36,009 nt of DNA from Bacteroidota bacterium. Lineage in GTDB: Bacteria > Bacteroidota > Bacteroidia > Sphingobacteriales > Sphingobacteriaceae. Shown here piece by piece: positions 1 to 7,773 of this stretch; position 1 is the first letter of the stretch; each line of letters begins with the position of its first letter. Both the position numbers and the translations under genes were made by a program. Below the pieces are notes generated by a model. That model had not been told where the DNA came from and did not search any database. It saw nothing but the letters and a program-made list of their open reading frames with translations. The stretch is from assembly GCA_013287375.1 (NCBI GenBank), contig JABDDX010000018.1, positions 1-36,009 of the forward strand, given 5' to 3'.

Positions 1-690
1 TTTGGAGGGGATTTGTTTTGGCCCAACACATATTACAAACTCGCCTTTTACGGGGTGGGTTTCATAATAGGTTTTTACTTCTTCAACGGTGCCACGTACT
101 GTTTCCTCAAACATTTTGGTTAGCTCGCGCGATACAGAGATCAGGCGGTCGGCGCCAAAATAGGTGATCATTTCATCCAGCGTTTTTAATAAACGGTGAG
201 GGGATTCATACAATATAATGGTGCGTTCTTCCAGGGCTAAAAACTTATAACGTGTTTGGCGACCTTTTTTCAGCGGCAGAAATCCCTCGAAACAAAATTT
301 ATCTGTCGGGAAACCGGAGTTAACAAGGGCTGGTACAAAGGCTGTTGCGCCGGGTAAGCATTCAACAGCCAGATCATTTTTTAACGCTTCGCGGACCAGG
401 AAAAAACCCGGATCTGAAATAGCTGGCGTACCCGCATCTGATATTAAAGCAACGTTTTTGCCTTCTTTTAAAAATTTAACTATTTCGAGTGACGATTGAT
501 GTTCGTTATGCTGATGATGCGAAAATACCTTTTGATGGATGTCGAAATGCTTCAGCAGCGGGGCAGAGGTGCGCGTGTCCTCGGCCAAAATCAGGTCGGC
601 CTCCTTTAAAATACGGATGGCTCTAAAGGTCATGTCCTCCAGGTTACCTATGGGGGTGGGTACTAAGTAAAGTTTGCCTTGCTGGTTCAT
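1..690 (-). CDS. rsmI: RsmI, 16S rRNA 2'-O-methyltransferase (partial, 3' end off window)
   Basis: The first 230 codons are open from an ATG at 690 to the left window edge, so the C-terminus is missing. RsmI uses SAM to methylate the ribose 2'-OH of C1402 in 16S rRNA. The translation shows the family's N-terminal signature (YLVPTPIGNLEDMT, residues 8-21), LAEDTRTS and SDAGTPAISDPG, and a CLPGATAF motif, all typical of the tetrapyrrole-methylase-like fold. About 230 residues is close to the length of short Bacteroidota RsmI proteins, so little is probably missing. The first two codons (ATG AAC) lie inside an intergenic inverted repeat. serS is divergent from it. Identification is firm; exact length is unknown. 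Confidence 0.93.
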   Translation of the reverse strand, partial: MNQQGKLYLVPTPIGNLEDMTFRAIRILKEADLILAEDTRTSAPLLKHFDIHQKVFSHHQHNEHQSSLEIVKFLKEGKNVALISDAGTPAISDPGFFLVREALKNDLAVECLPGATAFVPALVNSGFPTDKFCFEGFLPLKKGRQTRYKFLALEERTIILYESPHRLLKTLDEMITYFGADRLISVSRELTKMFEETVRGTVEEVKTYYETHPVKGEFVICVGPKQIPSK

Positions 691-846
691 GGGTTATAGT
701 TCATAGTTCATGGTAGCTTCGGTTTTTAGTGATCGGTAATGTTCATTAAGATTAGGCTTAATCAATAGGTTTCGCAATTTGCTATGAACCATCAACTATA
801 ACCTATGAACTTTTTACCATCAACAATCAACCATCATCTATGAACT
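685..846. repeat. Inverted repeat between rsmI and serS
   Basis: The arm at 685-713 and the arm at 782-810 are imperfect inverted copies sharing GTTCATrGGTTATAGTT, with a further partial copy near 821-846. The left arm includes the rsmI start codon. The low-complexity mix of GTTCAT and TATAG units resembles dispersed intergenic repeats of Sphingobacteriaceae; that family assignment is inference. Confidence 0.7.
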
Positions 847-851
847 AATTA

Positions 852-859
852 TATCTTTG
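852..859 (+). promoter_or_regulatory. Promoter -7 motif for serS
   Basis: TATCTTTG is an exact match to the Bacteroidota -7 consensus TAnnTTTG and ends 16 bases before the serS ATG. No convincing -33 TTTG was found upstream, where the repeat lies. Confidence 0.6.
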
Positions 860-875
860 CCTAAAAAATAAAATA

Positions 876-2147
876 ATGCTGCAAGTTAGTTATATCCGCG
901 ATAACAGGGAACAGGTTTTAGAACGTTTAGCTGTAAAAAATTTTAAACAGCCGCAATTGGTTGATGAAATTATTGAACTGGATGAAAAACGCCGTCAAAC
1001 ACAAAACCAAATGGATAGTGTATCGGCCCAAGCTAACTCCGCTGCAAAACAAATTGGCGAGCTGATGCGTGCCGGCAAAAAGGATGAAGCCGAAACCATC
1101 AAAGCCAATACCGGTGCATGGAAAGAAGAAATAAAAACTTTGGGTGATGCCTTAACTGCAACTGAAGAGGAATTGCAGCAAAAGATAGTATTACTGCCAA
1201 ACTTGCCGCATAGCTCTGTACCAAAAGGCACAACCCCTGAGGAAAATGAGGTAGTATTAGAGAATGGCGCTAAGCCAAATTTGCACGAAGGCGCTTTACC
1301 GCATTGGGAACTTGCCACTAAATATAATTTGATTGATTTTGAGCTGGGTGTTAAAATAACCGGCGCGGGTTTCCCGGTATATAAAGGCAAAGGCGCTAAG
1401 TTGCAACGCGCACTTATCGCTTACTTTTTGGATGAGGCAGAAAAAGCGGGTTACAGCGAAGTGATGCTGCCGTTATTGGTTAACGAAGCATCAGGTTTTG
1501 GAACCGGGCAATTACCGGATAAAGAGGGACAGATGTATTTTGTGGGGCAGGATAATTTATTCCTGATACCTACTGCCGAGGTGCCTATTACCAACTTATA
1601 CCGTGATGTGATTTTAAAGGCTGATGAGCTGCCGGTGAAGAATTGTGGATATACGCCATGCTTCCGCCGTGAAGCGGGCTCATATGGCGCGCACGTACGT
1701 GGACTGAACCGTTTACATCAGTTTGATAAGGTGGAGATAGTGCAGGTGGTGCATCCGGATACTTCATATGAGGTATTGGAAGGCATGAGCGCGCATGTAC
1801 AGGGCCTATTGAAGAACTTAGACTTACCATACCGTGTACTACGTTTATGCGGTGGTGATATGGGCTTTACCGCAGCCTTAACTTATGATATGGAAACCTG
1901 GAGCGCCGCGCAACAACGCTGGTTGGAGGTGTCATCGGTATCAAACTTCGAGACTTTCCAGGCGAACCGTTTAAAATTACGTTTCCGTAATGCAGAGGGT
2001 AAAACTCAGCTTGCCCATACCTTAAATGGCAGTGCATTGGCGTTACCACGTATAGTTGCCACTTTGCTGGAAAATAACCAAACTAAGGATGGTATTAAAA
2101 TACCAGAGGTATTGGTGCCATACACAAAATTTGAGTGGATCAATTAA
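876..2147 (+). CDS. serS: Seryl-tRNA synthetase
   Basis: This cytoplasmic class II synthetase charges tRNA-Ser with serine. Of 423 residues, about 1-110 form the long helical coiled-coil arm that grips the tRNA (charged, heptad-like sequence), followed by the catalytic domain. Motif 2 starts at F263 (FRREAGSYG...RLHQFDKVE) and motif 3 is around N384-R391 (NGSALALPR), both as expected for SerRS. Length is normal for a bacterial SerRS. The ATG at 876 has a -7 box TATCTTTG just upstream and an AT-rich leader, as usual in Bacteroidota. It appears monocistronic: the next gene is on the other strand. Confidence 0.98.
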   Translation: MLQVSYIRDNREQVLERLAVKNFKQPQLVDEIIELDEKRRQTQNQMDSVSAQANSAAKQIGELMRAGKKDEAETIKANTGAWKEEIKTLGDALTATEEELQQKIVLLPNLPHSSVPKGTTPEENEVVLENGAKPNLHEGALPHWELATKYNLIDFELGVKITGAGFPVYKGKGAKLQRALIAYFLDEAEKAGYSEVMLPLLVNEASGFGTGQLPDKEGQMYFVGQDNLFLIPTAEVPITNLYRDVILKADELPVKNCGYTPCFRREAGSYGAHVRGLNRLHQFDKVEIVQVVHPDTSYEVLEGMSAHVQGLLKNLDLPYRVLRLCGGDMGFTAALTYDMETWSAAQQRWLEVSSVSNFETFQANRLKLRFRNAEGKTQLAHTLNGSALALPRIVATLLENNQTKDGIKIPEVLVPYTKFEWIN

Positions 2148-2285
2148 GGGATTTTACCGGCTAAAAGCGGTTAAAAAGATTCTTTTACGGGTGATTTTCG
2201 GGCGATGAGCGGTCGGAAATTGCCCCTTTTTATGTTTTATACTGTTTTTTTAGGTAGAAATACAGCAGAAATCGGGAGAAAAGGC

Positions 2286-2699
2286 TTAGTTATGTACGTT
2301 TGACAGCGTGCCTAAAACCGGTCTTTCTAACATCTCGGTGAAAATACTGAAGATATTTTTACTTTTTTGGATGGCTCTCAGCTCTTCTTCGTACACAAAA
2401 AAATCAACGCCAATCGCTTTTAACAGGCTATCTGCCTTTGGCTCTACCTTTGATTTATAGCAGCAGATCTTGATTTTACTATAGAAATTGTTGGTTCTGA
2501 TCCTGCGAATAATCTTTTCCAGATCATTGCTAATGAAATTATAGTCAAAAACGATAAGGTTAGGGGTTAATTCGTAGATAGATGGGAAGATATTATTTAT
2601 GGTATGGATATGCCTAACGTTCTTATAGTCAGCAGTTAACTGATGCGAAGATATTTCCGGTGCAACTAAAAGCACCTTCTTAAAACGGGTACGAATCAT
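2286..2699 (-). CDS. Receiver-domain-like protein, degenerate
   Basis: A 137-residue protein whose pattern resembles a response-regulator receiver domain without an output domain: beta-strand KKVLLVAPE (7-15), then PNLIVFDYNF with an Asp at 52 where the phospho-acceptor would sit, then KIKICCYKSK and AIGVDFFVYEE. Other hallmark residues are missing. The acidic pair before the first loop is A-P-E, the Thr/Ser position (near 80-82) is C/K, and the conserved Lys of the last strand is replaced by Tyr/Glu (103-104). If the fold is right, normal phosphorylation-driven switching is doubtful. It is convergent with serS and separated from the SIMPL gene by 212 AT-rich bases. No confident function; it could be an atypical receiver acting as a protein-binding module. 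Confidence 0.65.
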   Translation of the reverse strand: MIRTRFKKVLLVAPEISSHQLTADYKNVRHIHTINNIFPSIYELTPNLIVFDYNFISNDLEKIIRRIRTNNFYSKIKICCYKSKVEPKADSLLKAIGVDFFVYEEELRAIQKSKNIFSIFTEMLERPVLGTLSNVHN

Positions 2700-2911
2700 G
2701 CTTAGACAATTAGGTTTTTAAATATAGGATGTAAAAATCACATTGTCAAGCAGTTATTAAATAAATTTAGAAAGATTAAAATTTATTTACGATTTCTTAA
2801 CATTTATTAAAACAAATTGCCCAATAAATTGCGATGATGAACATTCTATCGCCCGTATACGCTTAATGTATTTCAGAAGTTACTCAAAATGTGTGAATTA
2901 GGTAAATATTT

Positions 2912-3601
2912 TTATTTAACTATTTCAAACACCGCATTTACCTGGAAATTCAGCTTAATCGTCTTGAAATCGATGTCGGAAACTGGAGCTGAAGCCATGC
3001 TAACCGACATGGTTTTTGCCATATACATTCGGGGTTGCGGGTAGTTACTGTTATCTACTTCGGTAATACTAATCGGGTCGCCCAACTTGGCGCCGATACC
3101 GTTTAGGAGGTAAGTAGCTTTATCTCTTGCTGCAAGCAGCGCTTTTAGCTTTAATTGGTTTTTTAGCTCATCTGCTTTTGAGTATTCGTAGCTATCGATA
3201 TTTGTAGATTGTATGCCTTTAGGATCAACTGCGCTTAGTATCTGATCGAATTTATTCAGGTCATTTAATTTTAAACTGTACTGTTTGCTCGCTAAAAAAT
3301 CAGGAAATTTCTTTTTCTGATAGTTATTGTTCCAGGCAGATATATTGTTGATGGTAAAGTTTTCCTTAGGTATACCGGCCTCTTTTACAGCGGTTTCCAG
3401 TTGGTTTTCCAGTTGATCAATGGTAACCCGCGTTTTACCGTTCATGTATTCCTGTAGTGATATAGATACATAAATTACATCGGGTGTAACCTCCTGTTCT
3501 GCAGTACCGCTCACTTCAATTTTGCGGCGCAGATCAACATTTTGAGCGAAGGTAGAATAGGTAAATGCAAAAAATGCAATAAGGATGAATAACTTTTTCA
3601 T
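2912..3601 (-). CDS. SIMPL domain (DUF541) secreted protein
   Basis: A 229-residue protein starting with a classical signal peptide (residues 1-19, cut before Gln20 in the FA-Q context), so it is periplasmic or surface-bound. The mature chain begins with IEVSGTAEQEVTPDVIYVSIS, the SIMPL-family opening, and continues with the family's pattern of paired beta strands and a helix containing KALLAARDKATYLL near residues 150-165. SIMPL proteins form oligomeric periplasmic assemblies; most have no defined function, and the E. coli relative YggE is linked to oxidative stress tolerance. It has its own -7 box on the minus strand (3635-3642), so it is probably transcribed separately from the phosphatase gene upstream of it. 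Confidence 0.88.
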   Translation of the reverse strand: MKKLFILIAFFAFTYSTFAQNVDLRRKIEVSGTAEQEVTPDVIYVSISLQEYMNGKTRVTIDQLENQLETAVKEAGIPKENFTINNISAWNNNYQKKKFPDFLASKQYSLKLNDLNKFDQILSAVDPKGIQSTNIDSYEYSKADELKNQLKLKALLAARDKATYLLNGIGAKLGDPISITEVDNSNYPQPRMYMAKTMSVSMASAPVSDIDFKTIKLNFQVNAVFEIVK

Positions 3602-3634
3602 AATTGTTTATTTGTACAGGTATGACGGCTTGAA

Positions 3635-3642
3635 CAAAGATA
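3635..3642 (-). promoter_or_regulatory. Promoter -7 motif for the SIMPL gene
   Basis: On the minus strand this reads TATCTTTG, identical to the boxes before serS and the TPP riboswitch. It lies 33 bases before the ATG at 3601. Confidence 0.6.
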
Positions 3643-3693
3643 TAGTTTAACGGTTCACAAATTAAACCACATTATCCCAATAAAGTTTGGTGA

Positions 3694-4014
3694 CTATAGA
3701 TAATTCTGAAGTGAAATTCTCAGAATATCGATCAATTCGGGGGCGTTGAATTGATAATTATCCTCGATATCTAAAACAATAATCAGTTTTGAAGCAATGG
3801 CTAATGGGAAATTCTGCTCTAATATTTTACGGTGTTTGCGCTCCATCACAAAAACAAAATCAGCCCAGGCAATCATTTTCTGGTTGACTTTAATACGAGC
3901 TTTATCACTTGTGCCGGCAGATTTTGCCGAATGTGTCGCATGATTTTTAAACAGTAGCTCAGCTGTTGGGCTGCGCCACTGGTTTTTGCTGCAAATAAAT
4001 AGGAGGTTGGGCAA
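3694..4014 (-). CDS. Low-molecular-weight protein tyrosine phosphatase-like
   Basis: A short (106-residue) cytoplasmic phosphatase of the COG4551-like group. The P-loop C-x5-R-S is complete at the N-terminus: C8-SKNQW-R14-S15, preceded by the hydrophobic strand NLLFI. Full-length LMW-PTPs are about 150 residues and end with a DPY general-acid loop. This short type has only LDIEDNY near 80-87, in which D84 or D81 might serve. The start must be the TTG at 4014: the codon before it in frame is a stop (TAA), and the next ATG would remove the P-loop. It follows the FKBP gene in the same frame across two consecutive TAA codons, so translation by reinitiation is likely. Substrate unknown. Confidence 0.82.
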   Translation of the reverse strand: MPNLLFICSKNQWRSPTAELLFKNHATHSAKSAGTSDKARIKVNQKMIAWADFVFVMERKHRKILEQNFPLAIASKLIIVLDIEDNYQFNAPELIDILRISLQNYL

Positions 4015-4017
4015 TTA

Positions 4018-4500
4018 TTAATAAAAGCCCTGGAGATCTACCGTAAAATCAAGAACTGAGTTAGCAGGGATAGTTACTGTGCCATCTTGCTCAACTGAAC
4101 CGTACCCAAGTGCAGATGGTACAATTAATCTTATCCTTGCAAAAGGAGCAGCACCGGTAGTGCCAAGAAGAGGAACGCCGATTTGTATACCTTTCACAAA
4201 CGTGGATAAGGTATCCGTATAGGTTGCTGCTGTCTGAAATTCAGTGCCATTAAGCAATTTACCCGTTACGGCTATTTTTACGTTATTAGTATCTGTTGGG
4301 TGAGCGCCCGGATTTTGCGTTATTATTTTGTAATATAAGCCGGATGGGTCTTTTGTGAGGCTATCTATATTATTAGCTTTTATATAAGCCTGTATTTTCA
4401 GATCATCAATTGTAGCCTGCCTGGTATCGTTAAATGATTGTTTTTTGCATGCAGTAAATAGAATGATAAGTAATCCGGATAGTAAAAGTATTCTCTTCAT
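4018..4500 (-). CDS. FKBP-type peptidyl-prolyl isomerase-like lipoprotein (copy 1)
   Basis: A 160-residue lipoprotein: the signal peptide ends in LFTAC with the lipidated Cys at 18, followed by KK. The C-terminal ~100 residues carry the FKBP pattern (GKLLNGTEF, then GIQIGVPLL, GYG and TIPANSVLDFTVDL). FKBPs isomerise X-Pro bonds and assist folding in the envelope. Two classical FKBP pocket residues appear changed here: the Asp after the TxF motif is Gln, and the Trp at the pocket floor (GW in its sister copy) is Ile, so activity may be weak. It is a tandem paralogue of the gene at 4665-5141 and lies immediately upstream of the phosphatase. Confidence 0.88.
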   Translation of the reverse strand: MKRILLLSGLLIILFTACKKQSFNDTRQATIDDLKIQAYIKANNIDSLTKDPSGLYYKIITQNPGAHPTDTNNVKIAVTGKLLNGTEFQTAATYTDTLSTFVKGIQIGVPLLGTTGAAPFARIRLIVPSALGYGSVEQDGTVTIPANSVLDFTVDLQGFY

Positions 4501-4664
4501 ATTGTTGTATAACGCTATAACTGATTTTTTGAGTGAAAATTATATACTGTATTAATTTTAACAGTTTATATTAATGGTGCCAAGTTAATAAAAAACATTT
4601 TATGCATGCTTACCCAATTTTTGCAGATACTGTAATTTTATTGTTAGGAAAGCCGCTAGCATTA

Positions 4665-5141
4665 TTAATTACTGAAACTAACCAGTTGAATAGTAAATAT
4701 CAGTACTGAATTGTTTGGTATTGTCGGGCTTGGTGAATTATCGCCATAGCCATAACGTGATGGTAATAAAAGCATTATGGTGCCACCTGTATTAATAAAT
4801 GGTACACCTATTTGCCAACCTGTAATCAAATCAGCTAATGGAGATGCTATATTACCTTCGGGTGCAAATACGGTTCCGTTAAGCAGCGTACCCTGGTAAT
4901 TAACATTTACTGAAGATTTAGCCGTTGGATATGCGCCTGTACCTGCCGCGATTATTTTATAATAGATGCCTGAAGACGAATCTTTTTTTACACTATCAAT
5001 GTTATGTGATGATATATAGGCTTTTATTAATCCATCATCAATAATAGCTTGTTGTGCTGCGCTAACTGTTGGGGTGCTTTTTTTGCAGGATACAAACCCA
5101 ATAGTTAGTATCGACAGGATTATTATAAAAGTTTTTTTCAC
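4665..5141 (-). CDS. FKBP-type peptidyl-prolyl isomerase-like lipoprotein (copy 2)
   Basis: A 158-residue lipoprotein: signal peptide with lipobox GFVSC (Cys19) followed by KK. The FKBP core shows NYQGTLLNGTVF, then GWQIGVPF, RYGYGD and TIPNNSVLIFTIQL. The pocket Trp and Tyr are kept, but the Asp expected after TVF is Ala. The start is a GTG at 5141 that overlaps a TAG two codons past the aspS stop, so it is probably translated by coupling to aspS. An upstream start is open but would spoil the signal peptide. It shares a long N-terminal linker (IDD..IKAYI...NIDS..KD) with copy 1, evidence of tandem duplication. Likely periplasmic or outer-membrane-anchored folding factor. Confidence 0.88.
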   Translation of the reverse strand: MKKTFIIILSILTIGFVSCKKSTPTVSAAQQAIIDDGLIKAYISSHNIDSVKKDSSSGIYYKIIAAGTGAYPTAKSSVNVNYQGTLLNGTVFAPEGNIASPLADLITGWQIGVPFINTGGTIMLLLPSRYGYGDNSPSPTIPNNSVLIFTIQLVSFSN

Positions 5142-5143
5142 TA

Positions 5144-6895
5144 TTAAAGGGGTAATGTAGTGGTTATTTTAAGTTCGTTTAGTTGAGCATCTGATATACT
5201 TGATGGCGTATCGATCATTACATCGCGACCTGAATTGTTTTTAGGGAACGCGATAACATCACGGATTGAATCCAATCCCGCGAAAATAGAGCATAACCTG
5301 TCGAAACCGAAAGCGATACCACCATGCGGAGGTGCGCCGTACTCAAAGGCATCCATCAAAAAGCCAAATTGTTTTTGAGCCTCTTCCGGTGAAAAGCCCA
5401 GGTGCTTAAACATTAAGGCTTGTAAAGTCCTGTCGTGTATACGAATAGAACCACCCCCAATTTCAGTACCGTTAATTACCAAATCGTAGGCATTAGCACG
5501 TACTTCGCCGGGTTCAGTATCCAGCATGGCTATATCTTCCGGTTTTGGTGAGGTGAACGGGTGGTGCATGGCGTGGTAACGCTCAGTTTCCTCGTCCCAC
5601 TCTAATAACGGGAAGTCCAACACCCAAAGTGGCGCGAAATCATTTTTATTACGCAAACCTAAACGGGTTCCCATTTCAAGGCGTAGCTCGTTCATTTGCT
5701 TGCGTACTTTTTGGCTTGGGCCGGCTAATATCAGGATCAAATCGCCCGGTTCAGCACTTAATGCGGCAGCAAGGTTGGTCAGGTCATCTTCACCATAGAA
5801 TTTATCTACAGATGATTTTAACGTACCATCAGCACCGTAACGACAGTAAATTAATCCTGTAGCGCCAATTTGCGGGCGTTTTAACCATTCGGTTAATTCA
5901 TCCAGTTGCTTGCGGGTGTATTCGGCGCAACCTTTGGCGTTGATGCCTACTATCAGTTCGGCGTTATCAAATATGCTGAAGTTTTTGCCTTTCATGATGC
6001 CGTTTAATTCTACAAACTCCATCCCGAAACGAAGATCTGGTTTGTCTGAACCATATAAACGCATGGCATCAGCATATTGCATGCGTGGGAATTTGATCAG
6101 GTCGATACCTTTAACTGTTTTAAACAGGTGGCGGGTAAGGCCTTCAAATATGTTTAATATATCTTCCTGGGTGATGAAGGATAGCTCACAATCAATCTGG
6201 GTAAACTCAGGCTGGCGGTCAGCTCTTAAATCCTCATCCCGGAAACATTTTACGATCTGGAAATAACGGTCGAAGCCGCTTACCATCAATAATTGCTTAA
6301 ATGTTTGCGGTGATTGAGGCAATGCATAAAACTCGCCCGGGTTCATGCGGCTTGGCACTACGAAGTCACGAGCACCTTCGGGGGTTGATTTGATCAATAC
6401 CGGGGTTTCTACCTCGATAAAATCAAGACCGTCTAAATATTTACGTATTTCCTGAGCCATTTTGTGGCGCAGCATCAGGTTGTTGCGTATCGGGTTACGG
6501 CGCAAATCCAGGTAGCGGTATTTGGCGCGTAATTCTTCGCCACCGTCGGTTTCATCTTCAATGATGAACGGTGGCGTTTTTGATGAATTTAGTATCTCTA
6601 TATCAGTAACAGCAATTTCAATATCGCCGGTTACCATTTTTGCATTTTTGCTGGTACGTTCAATTACTTTACCGGTAACCTTAATAACAAACTCGCGACC
6701 TAAGCCTTTAGCTTTTTCGCGCAGGGTTGCATCGTTATCAGTATTTAAAACCAATTGAGTTAAGCCATAGCGGTCGCGCACATCAATAAATGTGGTAGCC
6801 CCCAAATCGCGCGATTTTTGTACCCATCCGCATAAAGTAACGGTTTCGCCTAAATTGCTGATGGTTAATTCGCCGCAGGTATGTGTTCTTAGCAT
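5144..6895 (-). CDS. aspS: Aspartyl-tRNA synthetase
   Basis: A 583-residue class IIb synthetase that attaches aspartate to tRNA-Asp. Order of domains: N-terminal OB-fold anticodon-binding domain (about 1-105, including [15 protein letters not shown]), catalytic core with motif 2 at F218 ([14 protein letters not shown]), the large bacterial GAD insertion (about 290-410), then motif 3 at G525-L534 ([10 protein letters not shown]). The length fits the bacterial rather than the archaeal type. Whether it also charges tRNA-Asn (non-discriminating) cannot be told by eye. Its promoter box is at 6917-6924. The two FKBP genes and the phosphatase follow on the same strand, the first overlapping the aspS stop region, which suggests a shared transcript. 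Confidence 0.98.
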   Translation of the reverse strand: MLRTHTCGELTISNLGETVTLCGWVQKSRDLGATTFIDVRDRYGLTQLVLNTDNDATLREKAKGLGREFVIKVTGKVIERTSKNAKMVTGDIEIAVTDIEILNSSKTPPFIIEDETDGGEELRAKYRYLDLRRNPIRNNLMLRHKMAQEIRKYLDGLDFIEVETPVLIKSTPEGARDFVVPSRMNPGEFYALPQSPQTFKQLLMVSGFDRYFQIVKCFRDEDLRADRQPEFTQIDCELSFITQEDILNIFEGLTRHLFKTVKGIDLIKFPRMQYADAMRLYGSDKPDLRFGMEFVELNGIMKGKNFSIFDNAELIVGINAKGCAEYTRKQLDELTEWLKRPQIGATGLIYCRYGADGTLKSSVDKFYGEDDLTNLAAALSAEPGDLILILAGPSQKVRKQMNELRLEMGTRLGLRNKNDFAPLWVLDFPLLEWDEETERYHAMHHPFTSPKPEDIAMLDTEPGEVRANAYDLVINGTEIGGGSIRIHDRTLQALMFKHLGFSPEEAQKQFGFLMDAFEYGAPPHGGIAFGFDRLCSIFAGLDSIRDVIAFPKNNSGRDVMIDTPSSISDAQLNELKITTTLPL

Positions 6896-6916
6896 AGTAC
6901 GTATTTATAAAGTTTG

Positions 6917-6924
6917 CAAAAGTA
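6917..6924 (-). promoter_or_regulatory. Promoter -7 motif for aspS
   Basis: The minus strand reads TACTTTTG, an exact TAnnTTTG match, 21 bases before the aspS ATG. No clear -33 element at the usual distance. Confidence 0.6.
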
Positions 6925-6971
6925 GTTTTTTTAGTCGGAAGAGGAAAGTTGAAAAACAAGGAATTAAAAAC

Positions 6972-7265
6972 CTATAATTTAAGCTTGGCAGGATTACGCC
7001 TGCTATCCCAAATGGTTAAAATAGTAATGTTATCAGCATGATTGCTGTAATAGATGAGGTAGTCGATCACAATTATAAATCTTACTTCAGGAAACTCAGT
7101 TGGCTTACCTATTTCAGGAGCTTGCGCTATTAGCTTAATATGATTTGAGATTGATTTATAAAGTTTTGCGCTATATACTTTCGATTTGTTTCTGTTGGCC
7201 CAATATTCTAAAATTTCTAATCTGTCTTGCTGAGCTCTAAAGGTCCAATTTACTTTTTTAGCCAT
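6972..7265 (-). CDS. ParE/RelE-type toxin of a toxin-antitoxin pair
   Basis: A 97-residue basic protein with the ParE/RelE-superfamily pattern: WTFRAQQDRLEILEYW near residue 7-22 (helix 1), KLYKSISNHIKLIAQAPEIGKP (helix 2 and the loop before the sheet), then VRFIIVIDYLIYYSNHADNITILTIWDSRRNP, the C-terminal sheet and tail. ParE members poison gyrase and RelE members cut mRNA on ribosomes; eye inspection favours ParE-like but cannot settle the target. It overlaps the upstream antitoxin gene by 16 bases, the usual antitoxin-first arrangement. Confidence 0.85.
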   Translation of the reverse strand: MAKKVNWTFRAQQDRLEILEYWANRNKSKVYSAKLYKSISNHIKLIAQAPEIGKPTEFPEVRFIIVIDYLIYYSNHADNITILTIWDSRRNPAKLKL

Positions 7266-7486
7266 GCATCGATTTGACTATTTGCCTCTTCGTCTGAGAT
7301 ATATTGGCCGTTTTTTGTTTGTTCCAACGCTTCACGCACAGCTTCAAGTTCTCCCTGACTTATTATATGCGGTTCACGGTTTGGCTCTTCAAGATCGATA
7401 ATCCATGATAATTCATCGAGCAATTCAATATCATTGGTGCTATTGATCTTGGCTATCAACTTTTCTTTTAATTCAACAACTGTCAT
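7250..7486 (-). CDS. Antitoxin of the ParE-type pair
   Basis: A 78-residue acidic protein directly upstream of, and overlapping, the toxin gene. It has no obvious ribbon-helix-helix start. Its N-terminal half is amphipathic (VELKEKLIAKINSTNDIELLDELSWII), and the C-terminal half (AVREALEQTKNGQYISDEEANSQIDAWLKK) resembles the toxin-binding tail of the small antitoxins that accompany ParE in Bacteroidota. The YISDEEANSQIDAWL ending is a recurrent feature of this group. By analogy the pair is autoregulated. The -7 box for its transcript lies at 7503-7510, back to back with the riboswitch promoter. Confidence 0.8.
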   Translation of the reverse strand: MTVVELKEKLIAKINSTNDIELLDELSWIIDLEEPNREPHIISQGELEAVREALEQTKNGQYISDEEANSQIDAWLKK

Positions 7487-7502
7487 AACATCTGCCTTTA
7501 CT

Positions 7503-7510
7503 CAAATTTA
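7503..7510 (-). promoter_or_regulatory. Promoter -7 motif for the toxin-antitoxin operon
   Basis: The minus strand reads TAAATTTG (TAnnTTTG), 16 bases before the antitoxin ATG. It is only 30 bases from the divergent riboswitch promoter box. Confidence 0.55.
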
Positions 7511-7540
7511 CGGATAATATCACAATTCCGAAATCATTTC

Positions 7541-7548
7541 TATCTTTG
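7541..7548 (+). promoter_or_regulatory. Promoter -7 motif for the TPP riboswitch transcript
   Basis: TATCTTTG, an exact -7 consensus, ends about 9 bases before the first paired base of the riboswitch P1 helix, so transcription would begin right at the aptamer. Confidence 0.65.
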
Positions 7549-7556
7549 CCCTATAA

Positions 7557-7701
7557 TTCTCAAGGGGTGCCTTGCTTTGAGCAATCAAACTGAAAGACAG
7601 GCTGAGATCAAACCCATTGTTGTTTTAGAAGTCGTGATTAAAAATCATCGGCTTGTAAAACGAACATGCACCTGATCCGGGTAATGCCGGCGTAGGGAGA
7701 G
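7557..7701 (+). ncRNA. TPP riboswitch (THI element)
   Basis: The conserved thiamine-pyrophosphate aptamer core is present in order: GGGGTGCC (7564-7571), GGCTGAGAT (7600-7608), then ACCTGATCCGG and GTAATGCCGGCGTAGGGA (7670-7698). P1 closes by TCTC (7558-7561) with GAGA (7697-7700). The P3 arm is extended and AT-rich (about 7610-7665). TPP riboswitches bind TPP and usually shut down thiamine synthesis or transport genes. Here it precedes a TonB-dependent receptor, as known for thiamine-regulated outer-membrane receptors in Bacteroidota. Confidence 0.95.
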
Positions 7702-7718
7702 GTAATAAGTTAAGTGTA

Positions 7719-7745
7719 CTGCATATTCAACCCTTTGGTATGCAG
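7719..7745 (+). promoter_or_regulatory. Possible expression-platform hairpin after the TPP riboswitch
   Basis: CTGCATA (7719-7725) pairs perfectly with TATGCAG (7739-7745) across a 13-base loop. It lies between the aptamer and the proposed TTG start at 7774. No run of T follows, so if it is regulatory it would act on translation or in competition with another pairing rather than as an intrinsic terminator. Role inferred only from position. Confidence 0.35.
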
Positions 7746-7773
7746 ATGGTTTAACAAGTTTTATTTATTCGTA

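Noticed and set aside
7714-7773. GTG at 7714 as the TonB-receptor start
   Set aside because: It would place 20 non-signal-like residues before a complete signal peptide and include the hairpin at 7719-7745 in the coding region.
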